Source of the DNA: Prorocentrum cordatum
Taxonomy: Eukaryota; Sar; Dinophyceae; Prorocentrales; Prorocentraceae
DNA: 64,000 bases
NCBI GenBank assembly: GCA_963575745.1
Contig: CAUYUJ010005670.1
Coordinates: 77,001-141,000, forward strand
Direction: 5' to 3'
Positions 1 to 12,068 of the stretch are shown in pieces. Below the pieces are notes generated by a model, which saw only the letters and a program-made list of their open reading frames with translations, searched no databases and was not told the DNA's origin. Both the position numbers and the translations under genes were made by a program. The number at the start of each line of letters is the position of its first letter. Position 1 is the first letter of the stretch.

Positions 1-410
1 TTCTACCGAACCTTGACTGGCAGAAATTGCCAAACTCTCCCATCGACGAACGGGGGAAGACGCCACCCCCCTCAAAATCCCCCTTCCTTTCCTACAAACC
101 CTCCCCCCCCCCTCGCACGGTAAACCCCCCCCTCCCCCAACCCTCCCCCCCCGATTCCCAAACCCGACGTGGGTGTGGGGGGTTTCAACACCCCCCCCCC
201 CTCCCCCCTCTTCAAATTCCACAACGGGAAAATTTCCCCCCCCCCCCCCCACCCACACGCCGCCGGCAAATGACAACGGCGAGCGTCGAAGCCAAACGAA
301 GGCGACGAAGACGAGCGCCGGCGCCGAACGGCAGGTTCGAACCAGCCCACTCCCCACTCCGCGGAATGCAGGGAAAAAGGATGGGGTTCGAACCCCCCTC
401 TTCCTCTAGA
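1..410. other. C-rich low-complexity DNA, no gene seen
   Basis: Long C runs and CCCCCTC words. The proline/arginine frames have no protein-like composition. Confidence 0.6.
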
Positions 411-419
411 AACCTCAAG

Positions 420-720
420 AGAAGACAATCTATTAGAAACCTGATATACTGAATACTCAAAAAATTGGAGGCCCAACCTGTTGGAAACCCAATACTGGAA
501 ACCTTGAAAACCAAATATATTGGAACTCCAATACATTGGAAACTGCATCAATTGGGTTTCCAGTATAATGGGTTCCCCCTTTTAGTGCGTGTCCAACATC
601 TGTTGCACGGACGGTCATAACATTATCATTTACATAAACAACTATATTTATACATACATACAAATATAGAGAGTTTCCAGACGACTAGGTTCTCAATATA
701 TTTGGTTTCGAATATTTTGC
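420..720. repeat. TTTCCAATATATTGG minisatellite, first block
   Basis: Degenerate repeats of GGGTTTCCA and AATATATTGG with TA-rich spacers, continued at 1835-2640. Confidence 0.65.
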
Positions 721-1084
721 GCTTCCAGTGTAAATACATACGTATATATACACACACGTATACAGAATTACATATATATATATATATATATATATATAGA
801 TTATCATACGCACCTCTCCGAGGGAGTACTTCAGAAGCGATTAATGCGTACGCGGGGCGCCGCGTCCGCGATTTTTCTGGCCGTTTCGCTAGGGACATCG
901 TCGAAATTCTGAAAATCGGTGGCACCCCTCACGCATATCGTGACGCCAGGGTCCAAAAACACATGGGAATTTCAACATTTTTACATAACACCTTCAAAAA
1001 CATTGTGATTTTAATGATTTTGACACCGATTCTCAGAGAATGGCGATTTCGCCTGAGACATCCTCCCAAAATCGAGCCCCGACG

Positions 1085-1530
1085 TACCTTCTGGTACCCT
1101 TGACCCCGCCTCGGAGCCTCTTGGGAGCCTCCTGGAACCTCCTGGGGCTTTGTGTACCTTCTGGTACCCCAGACCCCGCCTCGGAGCCTCCTGGGGGTCT
1201 TCTGGAACCTCCTGGGGCCTCCTGCGGCCTCCTGGAGCCTCTTGGGGCCTCCTGGAGCCTCGTGGGGTCTTCTGGGGCCTCCTGAGGCCGCCTGGGGCCT
1301 CCTGGGGCCTCAGATCAGAACTACATGCACACACAGAAGCACAACTCACACCCAACACATCACACGCTAGACAAACATAACACACACAACACCTACAATG
1401 CACAGAAAACACGCACAACACAAAGCACACATCACACACACACACACACAACACTCACAATCCCGGGGCCTCCTGGAGCCTCTTCTGGTATCCAAGTCGG
1501 GCCTCCTGAGGTTTCCTGGGGGGCCCTGGT
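1085..1530. repeat. GCCTCCTGG minisatellite with an internal CA-rich stretch
   Basis: GGAGCCTCCTGGGGCCTCCT units of about 15 bp at 1100-1315 and 1465-1520; 1320-1460 is rich in CACACA. Confidence 0.75.
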
Positions 1531-1834
1531 ACACACATCGCAAGGTGTGACAACCCCACTTGCGCTCGAGTGCGACCTGGATCTTAAATTATTCTGCGTT
1601 CACCTCCTGCCTCTTCCCCTTCTCTCAGGCACGCCCTGGCGGCGCCGCCCCAGCTTCCCTTTCTCCATCTCCGATCCTGCAGTCATGGTGTCTTCCTGCT
1701 TCAAACGCCCTTTCATTTTTTTTGGGTATGAGCCTGGGCACACACGTGCCACTTATATAAATACATGCCAGTCGGGCGGGCGGGAGATTAATTGACGTAC
1801 ATATGTATACACACATATATATACATATTTGTTG

Positions 1835-2640
1835 AGGTTGCATTAGATGGGGTTTCCAATACATTGGGTTTCCAGTACATTGCACTTCTGTCGGGCGTGC
1901 GGGACATATCACATGAGATGTCTACTGGGTTTCCAAAAAACTTGTTTTCACTAGACTAGGTTTTCAATATCTGGCGGTCAGCGCGGGCGGGTAATTATAT
2001 ATGCATATACCTACTTGCGCATATACATTTACACATATATACACATAACATATATATACATATATGTTCGGTTTCCACTACATCTGTTTTCCAATATATA
2101 GGGTTTCCAGCAGATGCAGGTTGGCGCGAGCGGGACATGACATGAAATATACATCAACTCTCAAACTTGTGGGTTTCCAATATATTATATTTCCAATAGT
2201 TGCCGGTCAAGCAAGCGGGACATTCTATGAAAAACTAGGTTCGGTGTCCTATGTGGGGTTTTCGAAATATTGGACTTCCCATACATGCTGCTCGGGCGTG
2301 CGAGACATTAAATAATATATATATTGACTTTCTTATACCAGAAAATTATAATATACTGGGCTTCTGACAGGTGCTCCGGGTGGGAAATTGAATGATTCAT
2401 ACATGTATGTGTGTATATATATACACATACGTATTGGGTTCCTTATCGAATGCGTTTTCAATATGTTGGGTTTCCGATTGGTTAGGTTTCCAAGCTATAT
2501 GGGGTTTCGACTATGTGCCAATCAGGCGGGCGGGAAAAGGCATCTGTATACATATATATATATATATAAATATATACATATGTATACACACATTGGGTTT
2601 CGTATAGGTTGGGTTTCACGTCGTCGTCGTCGTCCAGCGC
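1835..2640. repeat. TTTCCAATATATTGG minisatellite, main block
   Basis: Irregular units of about 100 bp: GGGTTTCCA pairs, a GGCGGGCGGGACAT-like box, and TATATATACATA runs. Confidence 0.7.
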
Positions 2641-2918
2641 TGGCGCTCGCCGTCGTCGCTTGCCGGCGGCCGTCATGGGGAGGAGGGGAGGGTAGGGGGG
2701 GGAGAGGCCCAGTTCGACCCCCCCTCCTTGAAGGAGGGACGGGGGGGACGGGGGGATCGACCTCCCCCACCCCCCTGCATTCTGGGGAGGGGGAGAAGGT
2801 GGGGAACCCAGTTCTAATCCCCCCCCCCGTTCCAAGCGGCTACAGAACGCGCTCTATTTCAAAATGACCTCCAAAATCGCTCAAGATAGCCCCCGATTGC
2901 CCATGATAGCTCCCAATC

Positions 2919-3086
2919 GGGGCTGGACGGACCTCCCTTTAGTAAAACGTGGTTTAGTGAAAACGACCTCGGGCCAAAACCTGGCGGGCGCAAGCCTGGA
3001 AAATGACGGCCGCGGCGCCCTCTCGAGAACCGAAAACGGACAATTCACTAATCGACGTGTCACTGTTGGGGGCTCTGTCCACCCCC
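2919..3086. mobile_element. Family B fold-back element, copy 1
   Basis: 168 bp, inverted ends GGGCTGGACGGACC / GGCTCTGTCCACCCCC. Core shared with copies at 17540 and 41048 (CGGCCGCGGCGCCCTCTCGA). Confidence 0.8.
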
Positions 3087-3444
3087 GACCCAACAAACCT
3101 ACAAGCGGCTCCAAGATCATCCCGAAACGGCTCCGAATGGCCACAAAGCCTCCCAAAGACGACCCCGAGAGGCGCGAATCCATCAAACACCTAAAGACAA
3201 TCAATATGTCTTTGCCTTCTCGCCCCGTCGTTTCTATGGGCTCTGTCACGGCATGGCCGGTGCGGACCGTCGGCGGTCCGCGTGCTTTCCCATAGCTGCC
3301 GCCAGATAGATGGACCTCCGGCCCTGAGGACCTAAGCCATGGTCAACCCGTGGACCCCATGGTACATCGATGAAGCAGGGCGGTGGCCAGATACCCCATG
3401 GCGGCCATTCCTTGGGAATGCTGAAACCCGCGCCGCGCCCAAGA

Positions 3445-3650
3445 TATCTTCAAACGCTGCTCCGTCAGCATCATCATCGTCATCACCATCATCATGACTA
3501 TCGTCATCACCACCATCATCACCATGATCACGATCACGATCATCATCATACCATCAAAGTCATCATCCTCGTCACCATCCTCAACATCGTCGTCATCACC
3601 ATTGGCGCCATCATCGTCTTCATCACCCGCATCATCCCAAGCACTTTTTT
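3445..3650. repeat. Degenerate (CAT)n tract
   Basis: ATCATCACCATCATC-type sequence; the His/Ile/Ser-rich frames over it are by-products. Confidence 0.8.
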
Positions 3651-4670
3651 TCCGCCCGGAAGAGAAGGAAGGTGAGAAGGAGGAGTTGGCGCGGTCGGAG
3701 AAATTTTTCAGCGCGTGAAACTCCCCACGTGCGCATCTATTTGCTTGGGATTTTTCCGCGGCGAGAGTCTGGGCGTGGCACTTCGAATATAAACGGGTTT
3801 GAATATTGTGAGACTGGGGGCGAACAGCTGCGATTGAAATGAAGCGTGGATGACTCTCAATAATGCGATTGGGCTTATGTGCGTGAGCCTGATCATGGCG
3901 AAGCTCAGGGTGAATGTTTCTGCGCGTTAGTGGCTTGGGCAGAACTGAGCGCGACTGAGACGAAACGGCTAGGCCATCATTCCTTCCATGCTGAAACAAG
4001 GAACAAGGGTGCTCATGTAGACGCTGTGCGAGACCCTTGCATATCGTCGGCTGGCCCAGAAAACCGTCAGGAGATGTTGTCGGGCCAGACGCGCCGGGCC
4101 GAGTCAGGCGACCATCTGCGAGCGGCATCGAGCATCGCGCGGCTGGGCGCGTCGAGAATTCGCGCACAAATCCGGTGAACAAGAAAAGCAGGACGTGGAT
4201 GGGGGGCGAACACTCCCAGCGCAACTTCGGGGGAGAGAGGAGAGCCCGCGAGTAGCCTCATACTGCGTGGCTGTGTGGGGGGGCAAGCGGAGGATAATAG
4301 GATAATGCCTTTGTCCCTAACTGCTTGAAAACGAACTGGACCCCTGGGTGAGGACTACCCGTCGGTCGGAAGAAGCGGGTAGAAGCATGAAGTAGGAAGG
4401 CGTTGGAAACAGATTGGGCGTCCGCCCGCCCCCTGAATAGGGAAGAAAGATAACCACTCGACTGTTGAAGTAGGAAGGCGGCTAAAGTAGATGGGGATCT
4501 GGGAATCCAGAAATACCTACTGTCAACGATTGGCGCGTATGAATGCAGGCCCGTTGCCTGGTCAAGTCGGCGGGCTGCCTGGGGTGCTGAGCCCCTCCTT
4601 CGTGAGGGGAGTGGCCCGAAAGCTCCGCCAGCAGGGAGTCGGGAGAGAGGAGTGCACGTGAGTACTCATG
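3650..4670. other. Non-repetitive stretch, no gene seen
   Basis: Mixed composition; a 293-codon minus-strand frame runs through the (CAT)n tract and lacks any motif. Confidence 0.5.
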
Positions 4671-4678
4671 CTGTGCAG

Positions 4679-4945
4679 TGGTGGAGGGACAGGCGGAAGG
4701 CGAGGAGGGCGAGGAGGGCGAGGAGGTGGAGGAAGAGGAGGGAGAGGAGGAGGAGGAGGAGGAGGAGGAGGAGGAGGAGGGCGAGGAAGAGGGCGAGGAG
4801 CAGGGCGAAGAAGAGAAGGAAGAGGAGGAGGAGGAGGAAGAGGAGGAGGAGGAGGAGGACGAGAAGGAGGAGGAGGACGAGGAGGAGGACGAGGAAGGGA
4901 GGAGGAGGAGGAGGAGGAGGAGGACGAGGAGGAGGAGCGAAAGCA
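4679..4945. repeat. (GGA)n tract
   Basis: About 265 bp of GGA with scattered changes. Poly-Glu, poly-Gly and poly-Arg frames are by-products. Confidence 0.9.
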
Positions 4946-5079
4946 AGGGGTGGGCGGCAAGCCCGGCGCACGGCGGCAGGATCGAGGGCGGGTCCTGCGT
5001 CGAGCCCGCTCCTGCGGGGGAGGGGTGGGGGGGTGGCGCAGGGCAGGGCGGTCGCGGGGGGCGCGGCGGAGGGCACCTT

Positions 5080-5208
5080 GCCATCGCTCGGACGCCCATT
5101 CCCCGCGTATGTTCCGGCCTCGTGCGTGTGCTTTCTCGCGAGAGCTGGCCCAAAGGTGCTCCTCGATGGTCCCCGCCCGAACAAAAAATCACACCCCCGA
5201 GCGATGCC
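5080..5208. mobile_element. Family A fold-back element, copy 1
   Basis: 129 bp, ends GCCATCGCTCGGACG / CCCGAGCGATGCC, with the shared internal GGTGCTCCTCGATGGTCC. Confidence 0.75.
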
Positions 5209-5769
5209 GAGGCACGGGCAAGGGCCCGGGCGTCCGACGTCCTGGGACGAACTCGTTCTGGACCGGGCTGCAAGCGCGAAGAAGGCCAGGCGACGCGCGT
5301 CGCCTCGCTTTCCCCTCCTCGGGAGCGCGCAAGCATGGATTAGCGATCCATGGATCTGGCGCGCGGTCGCCAAATCCATGGATCGGGGGAAGTGCCCTCC
5401 CCAAAATGCGGCCGGTGCCGCCTCGCTCGGCTGCGGAACTCCGCCATTTCCCATGGAAACGGGACCCGTCGCTAATCCACGCCCCCTTCATCCATGCTCG
5501 CGATCGCCTGATTCGATCCCCCGCCCTCAAACGTCGATCCTCCGACCTTGTCCCGGAGAGCCTCCCGACCAGGACTTGGGGGCGGAGCCGGCCGCGGCCA
5601 CGAGGAGCCTCCTGGAGACACACGAGAGCAACAAAGACATCGTCGTCGTCGTCGTCGTCGTCGTTCAGGGCTGGCGGCACTGGCCGCAAGGCCTCTCTAA
5701 TACCTCGCTCTCCCTCCTTGTCCTCATCCTTCCACCCCATATTCTTATCTGAAAAAGGGAAAAGTAGGC

Positions 5770-5822
5770 CTACATGGGGGGTGAAGAAAGGTGCCCCAAA
5801 GGGCCCCTTTCTTCACCCCACA
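5770..5822. repeat. Inverted repeat GGGGTGAAGAAAGG
   Basis: GGGGTGAAGAAAGGTGCCCC then AAA then its near-exact complement; a half copy (GGGGTGAAGAGAAGGGCCCC) lies at 21064. Confidence 0.7.
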
Positions 5823-6168
5823 TTTGAGCCTCCCTCCATTTCTTCCCGCCCGAACATCGCTCTCCCTCCTTCTTATCCTTACCATTGAACCCAAATTCTC
5901 AAAACGGGGAAATCGGCCCAGCGTCGCCATGTATCAGAAAGCGACCCCTGGACCGCTCGAGCACTTCCAGGGAAATATGGCTTTTGTCCCCGATCGACTT
6001 CTGACGGCCCCGACGCCGGCGGAACACGGCACCCAGACGCCAAGGCGTAAAGAACCCGCCGACAATAACAATCGCTTTACTCTCATGCGCCATACCTCCA
6101 CATGTCACATGCGTCCAGCATGTCGTCCCCCTCCATGTGGAAACTGCATGGGAAGGGGGGCCGCTACA

Positions 6169-6363
6169 GGGGAACAAAAAGTGGCATAAATATAACAACT
6201 CGGAGGTCCGCGCGGTTTTCTCGGATCGGCGCTGGACCCCCCTCCCTAGCGCGCGGAGCGCGCCAGGGGCGGCGCCGGAGGCGCCGCCGGGGGGCCCCAG
6301 CGCCGATCCGAGAAATCCGCACGGACCTCCGAGTTTTTATGTTTATGCCACTTTTTGTTCCCC
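6169..6363. mobile_element. Family C fold-back element with nested hairpins, copy 1
   Basis: 195 bp. Long inverted arms run from GGGGAACAAAAAGTGGCATA through AACTCGGAGGTCCGCGCGG to GGATCGGCGCTGG. The centre holds two more hairpins (GGCGCGCGGAGCGCGCC-like and GGCGGCGCCGGAGGCGCCGCC-like), so the strand could fold as a cross. Confidence 0.85.
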
Positions 6364-6435
6364 TACGCTAGTCCCTCACCCCGATCTCCCGCCCAGGGAG
6401 GTCGAGCCATCCCCCGAGGAGCCTTGCAACCTTCA

Positions 6436-6850
6436 GCTAGTGGGTATCGAGCGGGAGCGCTGCTGCTGGAGGGAGGTGTCGAGCGGGAGCGTTGCGAGCG
6501 TGTGGGGGCTGGCTTGCAGCGCGAGGTATCGAGCGGGAGCGCTGGTTGGTTGGAAGGCTGGCTTCTGGCGGCGAGCAAGACTGCCACTCTCGAATGGTTT
6601 GCGGCGTCAAGGCGTGGGTCTCGGAAAGAAACACCTCGAGTGGGAACGCTGGCTTTGTTGGATGGCGGGTATTCGGTGGCGAGCAAGAGCGCCAATCCTG
6701 AGCAAAAGCAGGCAAGTATCCAGCGGGAGCGTCGTTGTAGTGAGGCTGTGTGCGGTGCCGAGGCGAGAGCGCCAGTCCTGAGTACAAGCACGGAAGTAAC
6801 GAGCGGGATCGCTGGTTTTGTTTGAGGGCCAGCTTTCGGCTGCGAGCAAG
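6436..6850. repeat. GAGCGGGAGCG minisatellite
   Basis: Irregular repeats of GTATCGAGCGGGAGCGCTGG with GGCTGGCTT and GGCGAGCAAGA blocks about 100 bp apart. Confidence 0.65.
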
Positions 6851-7384
6851 CAACTAGCTAAGCCTAGGCTGGCCTTGGGTTCGCAGGTAAGCCTAGGCTG
6901 GCCTTGGGCTCCGGAAAAGGAAGACGCCCCCCCCCCCCTTGGCCCCTTGGCAAACCAATCTCAGCTGCGAAAAGGAGGGGGATAGTTTCCCAAGCTCCCC
7001 CCCCTATGAGGGAAATCCTGGCTGATCTGAAAAGGAGGGGGGGGTAGCTTCCAAGCCCCCCCCCCCTGGAGCTAGGGCCCCCACGGCTCCGAAATGTCAA
7101 CAGAAGGGGGGAATGGGGGTAGCTTGAAGCTGGGGCCCCCCATTTTGTGTGAGAAGTGCCCCACACGCGCGCTCTTTCGTATCGTTGCCCCCTGACTTTT
7201 TCGGGCCATAACTTGGCCATCCAGCGGCCGTTCAAGACGATCCAGGCACCCCTGGAATGCGCTCGGCGAGGCGCAGCTGCTGGGAGGCACCCCGAGGCCG
7301 AAACTGTCGAGACTCAACGAAAAGGCCCGAAAACCTCGAACATCGAACCTCGGGGTCAAAACGTTGCCCCCCACCGTTGCCCCT

Positions 7385-7880
7385 GCAGCCAGCGAGGAGG
7401 GAGGAGGAGGAGGCGGAGGAGGAGGAGGGAGGAGGGAGGAGGGAGGAGGGAGGAGGAGGAGGAGGAGGCGGAGGAGGAGGAGGAGGAGGAGGAGGAGGCG
7501 GAGGAGGAGGAGAGCCTGCGCCCTCGGGGCCTCGACGGCGACCTGCCGCGACGGGCAGCGGCCGCCACGGGCGGCGGCCGCGGCGGCCGGCGTCCGGCGG
7601 AGGGGCGGCCGTCCTCGGCGTCGCGCTGCTCTTTCTCCTCGGGCGGGCGTGGGCAGGGAGGAGCAGGAGGAGGAGGAGGGGGAGGAGGAAGAGGAAGGGG
7701 AAAGAGGAATGGAAGAGAAGGAGGAGGAGAGAGGGGAGGAGGAGGAGGGAGGAGGAGGAGGAGGAGGAGGAGGAGGAGGGAGGAGGAGGAGGAGGAGGAG
7801 GAGGGGAGAAGGGGGAGGAGGAGGAGGAGGAGGAGGAGGAGGAGGAGAGGAGGAGGAGGGGGAGGGGGCGGGGGCGGGGG
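7385..7880. repeat. Two (GGA)n tracts around a GC-rich spacer
   Basis: GGA runs at 7395-7512 and 7655-7880, interrupted by a 140-bp GC-rich unique stretch. Confidence 0.88.
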
Positions 7881-7889
7881 AGGGGGAGC

Positions 7890-8045
7890 CAGACCCAGGC
7901 CAGAAGAACATCCTTCAAGAGCATGGGACCCTCCACTGGCCAAAACAAGCAGAACAGCCAAGGGTACCCTCCCCAGGATCCACAAGCACATCCAACAAAC
8001 AGGCAGAACAACAGGGCACCCTCCATGAACCGACCTCGATCTTAT
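7890..8045. repeat. Family G repeat, copy 1
   Basis: From GACCCAGGCCAGAAGAACAT to GAACCGACCTCGATCTTATA; a (GGA)n tract lies just before it. Confidence 0.72.
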
Positions 8046-8159
8046 AGTGAACGACTGGACACAATTTTTGGTCGTGTTCGTTTTGTGTCCGTTTTCCCTC
8101 GCTTCTGTCTTCGGCCGTCTGCGCTGCAGAACGGAGTCGAAACGAAAACGGCACCCGGA

Positions 8160-8350
8160 ATCGCCGAAACACTGTTTGGGTCGACCCCTGGGCGTGGGAT
8201 TGTCGTCATGCTCGTCGTCGTGGTCGTCGTCGTCGTTCGCTCGCTCGTTCGTTCGTTCGTCGGTCGTTCGTCGTTCGTTGTTCGTTCGTCGTCCTTTGTC
8301 GTTCGTCGTCGGTCGTGTGTCGTCGTCCTCCTCCTCCTCCTCCAGCTCCG
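8160..8350. repeat. (GTCGTC/GTTCGTTC) simple repeat
   Basis: TCGTCGTGGTCGTCGTCGTC then TTCGTTCGTTCGTCGGTCG runs. Confidence 0.75.
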
Positions 8351-8864
8351 TCCGCCTCCTCCTCCCCCGTCATGATCCTCGTCCTCTCCCTGCCTCATCC
8401 TCTTCAGATGTTTTTCCTCCCTCCTCCTCCTCTTCCGCGTCGGAACAGGATCGGGGGGAGGACAAAACAAACATACCCCGACGCCGAAGCGCTCAAGACT
8501 AAACACCCAGCACCGCAACTAGGAACTAGGATTGCCGACCTCGACTGGACTGGAAAACGCCAGTTCCTGTCGAGACGCAATCGGTGTTCACTCATCCGAG
8601 TTGAAGATCGGGGGGGCCGAGAATGGGGGCCAGGACAAGGGAGGTTAGCGTATCGTGTCCCGACGCACGCACGCGGATCAGGAGGGGCCAGGGGACGCAG
8701 GGAAACCGTCCTGGCGAAGGGCCCAGCACCACACGCAGCGGCGAGCACCAGAGGGGGGAAGCGAGAAACAGGGACTGGGGCATGGAGGGAACGGGCAGAG
8801 GCGCATAAGAGCACAGCGGGATGGGGGCGCGAGCTGGGGAGCGAGCGGATGCTCGGAGAGCGAA

Positions 8865-9985
8865 CTGAGAGGCGGGAGCTCGCGCGAACCCTGGAATTTG
8901 GGCCCTCGCTGGAGCCCCCATGGAACATCTGGCCACGGAACGTGTGCGGGGTGTGCCGAGCTGGAAGGCGGGAACTCATGCGAACCATGGCGTGTGGGCT
9001 TCATTCGAAGCTCCCTGTGGGGCCACAAAACGGTCGAGGGGTGCGCCGAAACGAGTGGCTGGAACTCGCGTGAATTGCTGCAGTTGGGCATTAGTTAGGG
9101 GTTCTCTGTCGGACCACGAAGCGTGTGAGGGGTGTGCCCACGTGAGAGGCAGGAACTCGTATGAACTGTCGCATTTGGGCCTGAGTTTGAGCTCCCTATG
9201 AGGCCACGAATCATGCGAGGGGTGTATCAAGAAGGGGGGCCTGCGTTTGGGCCCCCTATGGCGAAACGTGCGAAAGGTGCACCGACATGAGAAGCAAGAA
9301 CTCATGTGAACTTTTGGAAGTTGGGCCTTAGATGGGGCTCCCTATGGGGCCACGTGCCGGAATAAGAGGCGGGTGGTCATGTGAACGCTGGCATTCGTCC
9401 TTAGTTTGAGCTCGCTGTGGGGCCCCGAAACGTGAGAGGGGTCTGCCGTCCCGGGTGGCTGGAACTCACGTGAGCTTTTGCAGCTGGGCATTAGTTGGGG
9501 CTCCCTATGGGACGACCAAGCGTGCGAGAGGTGTGCCGCCATGAGAGGCGGGAGCTCATGCGAACTTTGTCGTTGGGCCTTGGATGGAGCTCCCTGCGAA
9601 GCCATGAACCACGCGAGAGGTGAACCAAAACGAGAGGCGGGAGCTCGTCTGAACTTTGGCGTTCGAGCCTGGGTTTGAGCCCCCCTGCGAAACGTGCGAG
9701 TGGTGCACCGAAGTGACACATGGGAACCCATGTGAACTTTGGAAGCTGGAATTTAGAAGGGGCTCCCTACTGGGCCACGAAACATGCGAAGGGTGTGCCG
9801 AGATGAGAGGCGTGATCGCATGTGAACTTTGGAAGTTGGGCCTTAGTTGGGCCCCTGTGTGGGACCATGAAACGTGCGACGGGTGTACCGAAATGAAAGG
9901 CGGGAACGCAAGTGAACCTTGGCATTTTAGCCTTGGTCGGGGCTCCCTATGGGGCCACGAAGCGTGAGAGGGGTGCGCCCAGGAG
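8865..9985. repeat. Tandem array of about 12 units, period near 90 bp
   Basis: Each unit carries AGGCGGGAACTCATGTGAAC, TTGGGCCTTAGTTGGGGCTC and GGCCACGAAACGTGCGAG with about 15-25% divergence. Spacing is mostly 83-92 bp, with one shorter unit (near 9294-9370) and one truncated (near 9210). It ends in a (GGA)n tract. Confidence 0.85.
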
Positions 9986-10254
9986 GAGATGCCGCAGGAG
10001 GAGGAGGAGGAGGAGGAGGAGGAGGAGAGAGGAGTGGGTGGAGGAAGGGTAGGGGGATGGAAGACGCGGGGCGCTGCGGAATCAGAGCGAGGACCCAACA
10101 CCACAGGACGGTTGGGAGAAAAGAGGTTCTCATGAGGCATGGGAGATGCCATGGCCCTGGCCACTATAATCCCCCCCTAGTTCCCAGCCGCCTCTTCGAC
10201 GCCCCCCGAGGCGATGAGGTATGAGGCGCTGGAGAGTTCATGACCCCGGCCATG

Positions 10255-10265
10255 GTATCAACACA

Positions 10266-10297
<32 letters not shown>

Positions 10298-10583
10298 CCC
10301 ACCCACACACAAACACACAGCGCGCGCGCACACACATTTTACGCGCGCGGGTCTGAAGGCCGACACACACGCAAACACGTACACACGCACTCGTGCACGC
10401 ACGCGCGCACACACACACACAAACGCACAAACGTGTACACTTTCCGGTCGTCGCGGCGCGGCGCGGTGCCCGCGCGTTAGGCGCCGCTCGCGGGGCGCGC
10501 AGTAGCAGGAAGAGAAAGAAAATATAGAAACAGCAAGCGAAGACGAGACGGCCGGCCCCTCAAGGGGCAGAGACTGGGAGCGG

Positions 10584-10617
<34 letters not shown>

Positions 10618-10800
10618 AACACACACACACACACACACACAAACGCACACGCACACGCACACAGACACACACACACACACATACACGCAGACACACTTAC
10701 TCAACACAGACACGGACACAGACACAGACACACACACACACACACACACACTGAGAAATGCACACGCAGACACACAGACATACACACACGCGCCAGTTCC
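10255..10800. repeat. (CGCA)n and (CA)n tracts
   Basis: GCACGCACGCACGCACGCAC at 10262-10300; CACACA runs at 10380-10440 and 10580-10795. Confidence 0.9.
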
Positions 10801-10884
10801 TACCTCCCCCTTCGACGCCCTCCGAGGGATTGGAGGAGAAGGAAGAGAAATAATACGCCAGGTTACCATCCACTCTTGAAGGTC

Positions 10885-10985
10885 CGCCCGGATGTCGTGG
10901 ATCTGCGATGGAGTGCGCGGAGCGCGTCAGGGTCGGCGCAAGAGGCGCCGCCAGGAGGGTTCAGCGCAAATCCAATGAATGCTTG
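10885..10985. repeat. Family C partial copy
   Basis: GGTCCGCCCGGATGTCGTGG, GTGCGCGGAGCGCGTC and GAGGCGCCGCCAGGAGGG match the left arm and core. Confidence 0.5.
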
Positions 10986-10989
10986 CGGC

Positions 10990-11640
10990 CTGTCGAAAAT
11001 CTATGTTCAGATTATGTTTTTTTCTGTTGGAGGTCGCTTAGGGGGCAGCAGTGTTTCCAGGGACAGATCCCAAGACGCTCGGCCAACGCGCTTGATACGT
11101 CGATAGTAACGCTTGCGGCCCCCATTCGCAAGAGGCTCGAATCTGAGGCTCGCTCTTACCGACGACTGGGCTGCTTAGGTCTGCCCTCACCCTACGATCA
11201 TTACCGTCGGGGCGTTGACCTAAGGAACCCTAAATAAGGAACGAGGCCCATATTTTCCATAAGTTAAACTTCGATTTCATATCGAAAACCTAAGGAACAC
11301 CTGAGGCAAGCTGCGAAACAATTAAGGAACACGGAGCCCCTCCCCAATGAAAAGGGTTCCTTCTTCAGCGCCCCGACTGTACCCCCCCTTCCGTCGCCCC
11401 AGAAGCACACATCGCGGTCGCTGCCCCTCAGCGAGCTTCAGTCCTTCTTTTTCCGAGGAGGAGGAAAAGAGCAGGTGAGAGGAGGGATGAGCCGGTGAGA
11501 GGAGGGACGCAGAGAGGACGAAGCTGTCACTGTTCCTCCTCGAGCGGCGGGCCGCCAAGATCAGCAGCCCGCGCCGTCTCCGCAGGGGGCGCCCCTGAGC
11601 AAGTGCGCCCTCGCTCTAGATGCCGCGGGGGCAGTGTTCG
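10990..11640. other. Non-repetitive stretch, no gene seen
   Basis: Includes repeated AAGGAACAC/AAGGAACCC words (11220-11340); no supported frame. Confidence 0.5.
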
Positions 11641-11673
11641 ACAAGGGGAGGTGGAACACGAGGGGGAGAACCT

Positions 11674-11856
11674 GGAGAACAAACAATGACATCAACATAA
11701 CAGCTCGGAGGTCCGCTCGGATTTATAGGATTGGCGGTGGGCCCCCCTCCCTAGCACGCGGAGCGCGCCAAGGGCGGCACCAGGGGGCTCTAGCGCCGAT
11801 CCGAGAAGTCCGCGCGGACCTCCGAGCTTTTATGCGTATGTCATTATTTGTTCCCC
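11674..11856. mobile_element. Family C fold-back element, copy 2
   Basis: Same arms (AGCTCGGAGGTCCGC...) ending GTCATTATTTGTTCCCC; the central hairpins are shortened. Confidence 0.82.
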
Positions 11857-11894
11857 GAGAGGTGGAACACGAGGTAGAGGAGAAGCTCCAGCAG

Positions 11895-12068
11895 GTCCGT
11901 GTTGTACCGACTGCGGCGTTGGTTCCCGACACCGCCGGGATGTTCAACCTTGCACGATCGGCCGTTTCCGAAACGTCAGGTTGTTCAAAGATGGGCCGAT
12001 TCTGGGTCGCCAGCAGCGTTCAACTTTGAATGCCGGCGGCGGGTTCGCCCCCAGTCAACACGACGACG
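11895..12068. repeat. Family F repeat, copy 1
   Basis: Shares GGTTCCCGACACCGCCGGGA, ATCGGCCGTTTCCGAAACGT and GGGTCGCC...AGCGTTCAAC blocks with 18180 and 43327. Confidence 0.7.

Noticed and set aside
1085-1315. Proline/leucine/glycine-rich frames as a structural protein
   Set aside because: They follow the 15-bp GCCTCCTGG minisatellite in all frames.
2864-3295. Similar small frames at 2.9, 17.6 and 41.1 kb (NCPFSVLERAPRP-type on the minus strand)
   Set aside because: The similarity comes from the family B repeat, which is a short fold-back element; the frames are not conserved as protein.
4482-8375. Long poly-Glu, poly-Gly, poly-Arg, poly-Ser and poly-Leu frames
   Set aside because: Translations of (GGA)n tracts; all frames on both strands stay open, which is a property of the repeat.
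8865-9985. CRISPR array
   Set aside because: Units are diverged tandem repeats without identical repeats and unique spacers, and there are no cas genes.
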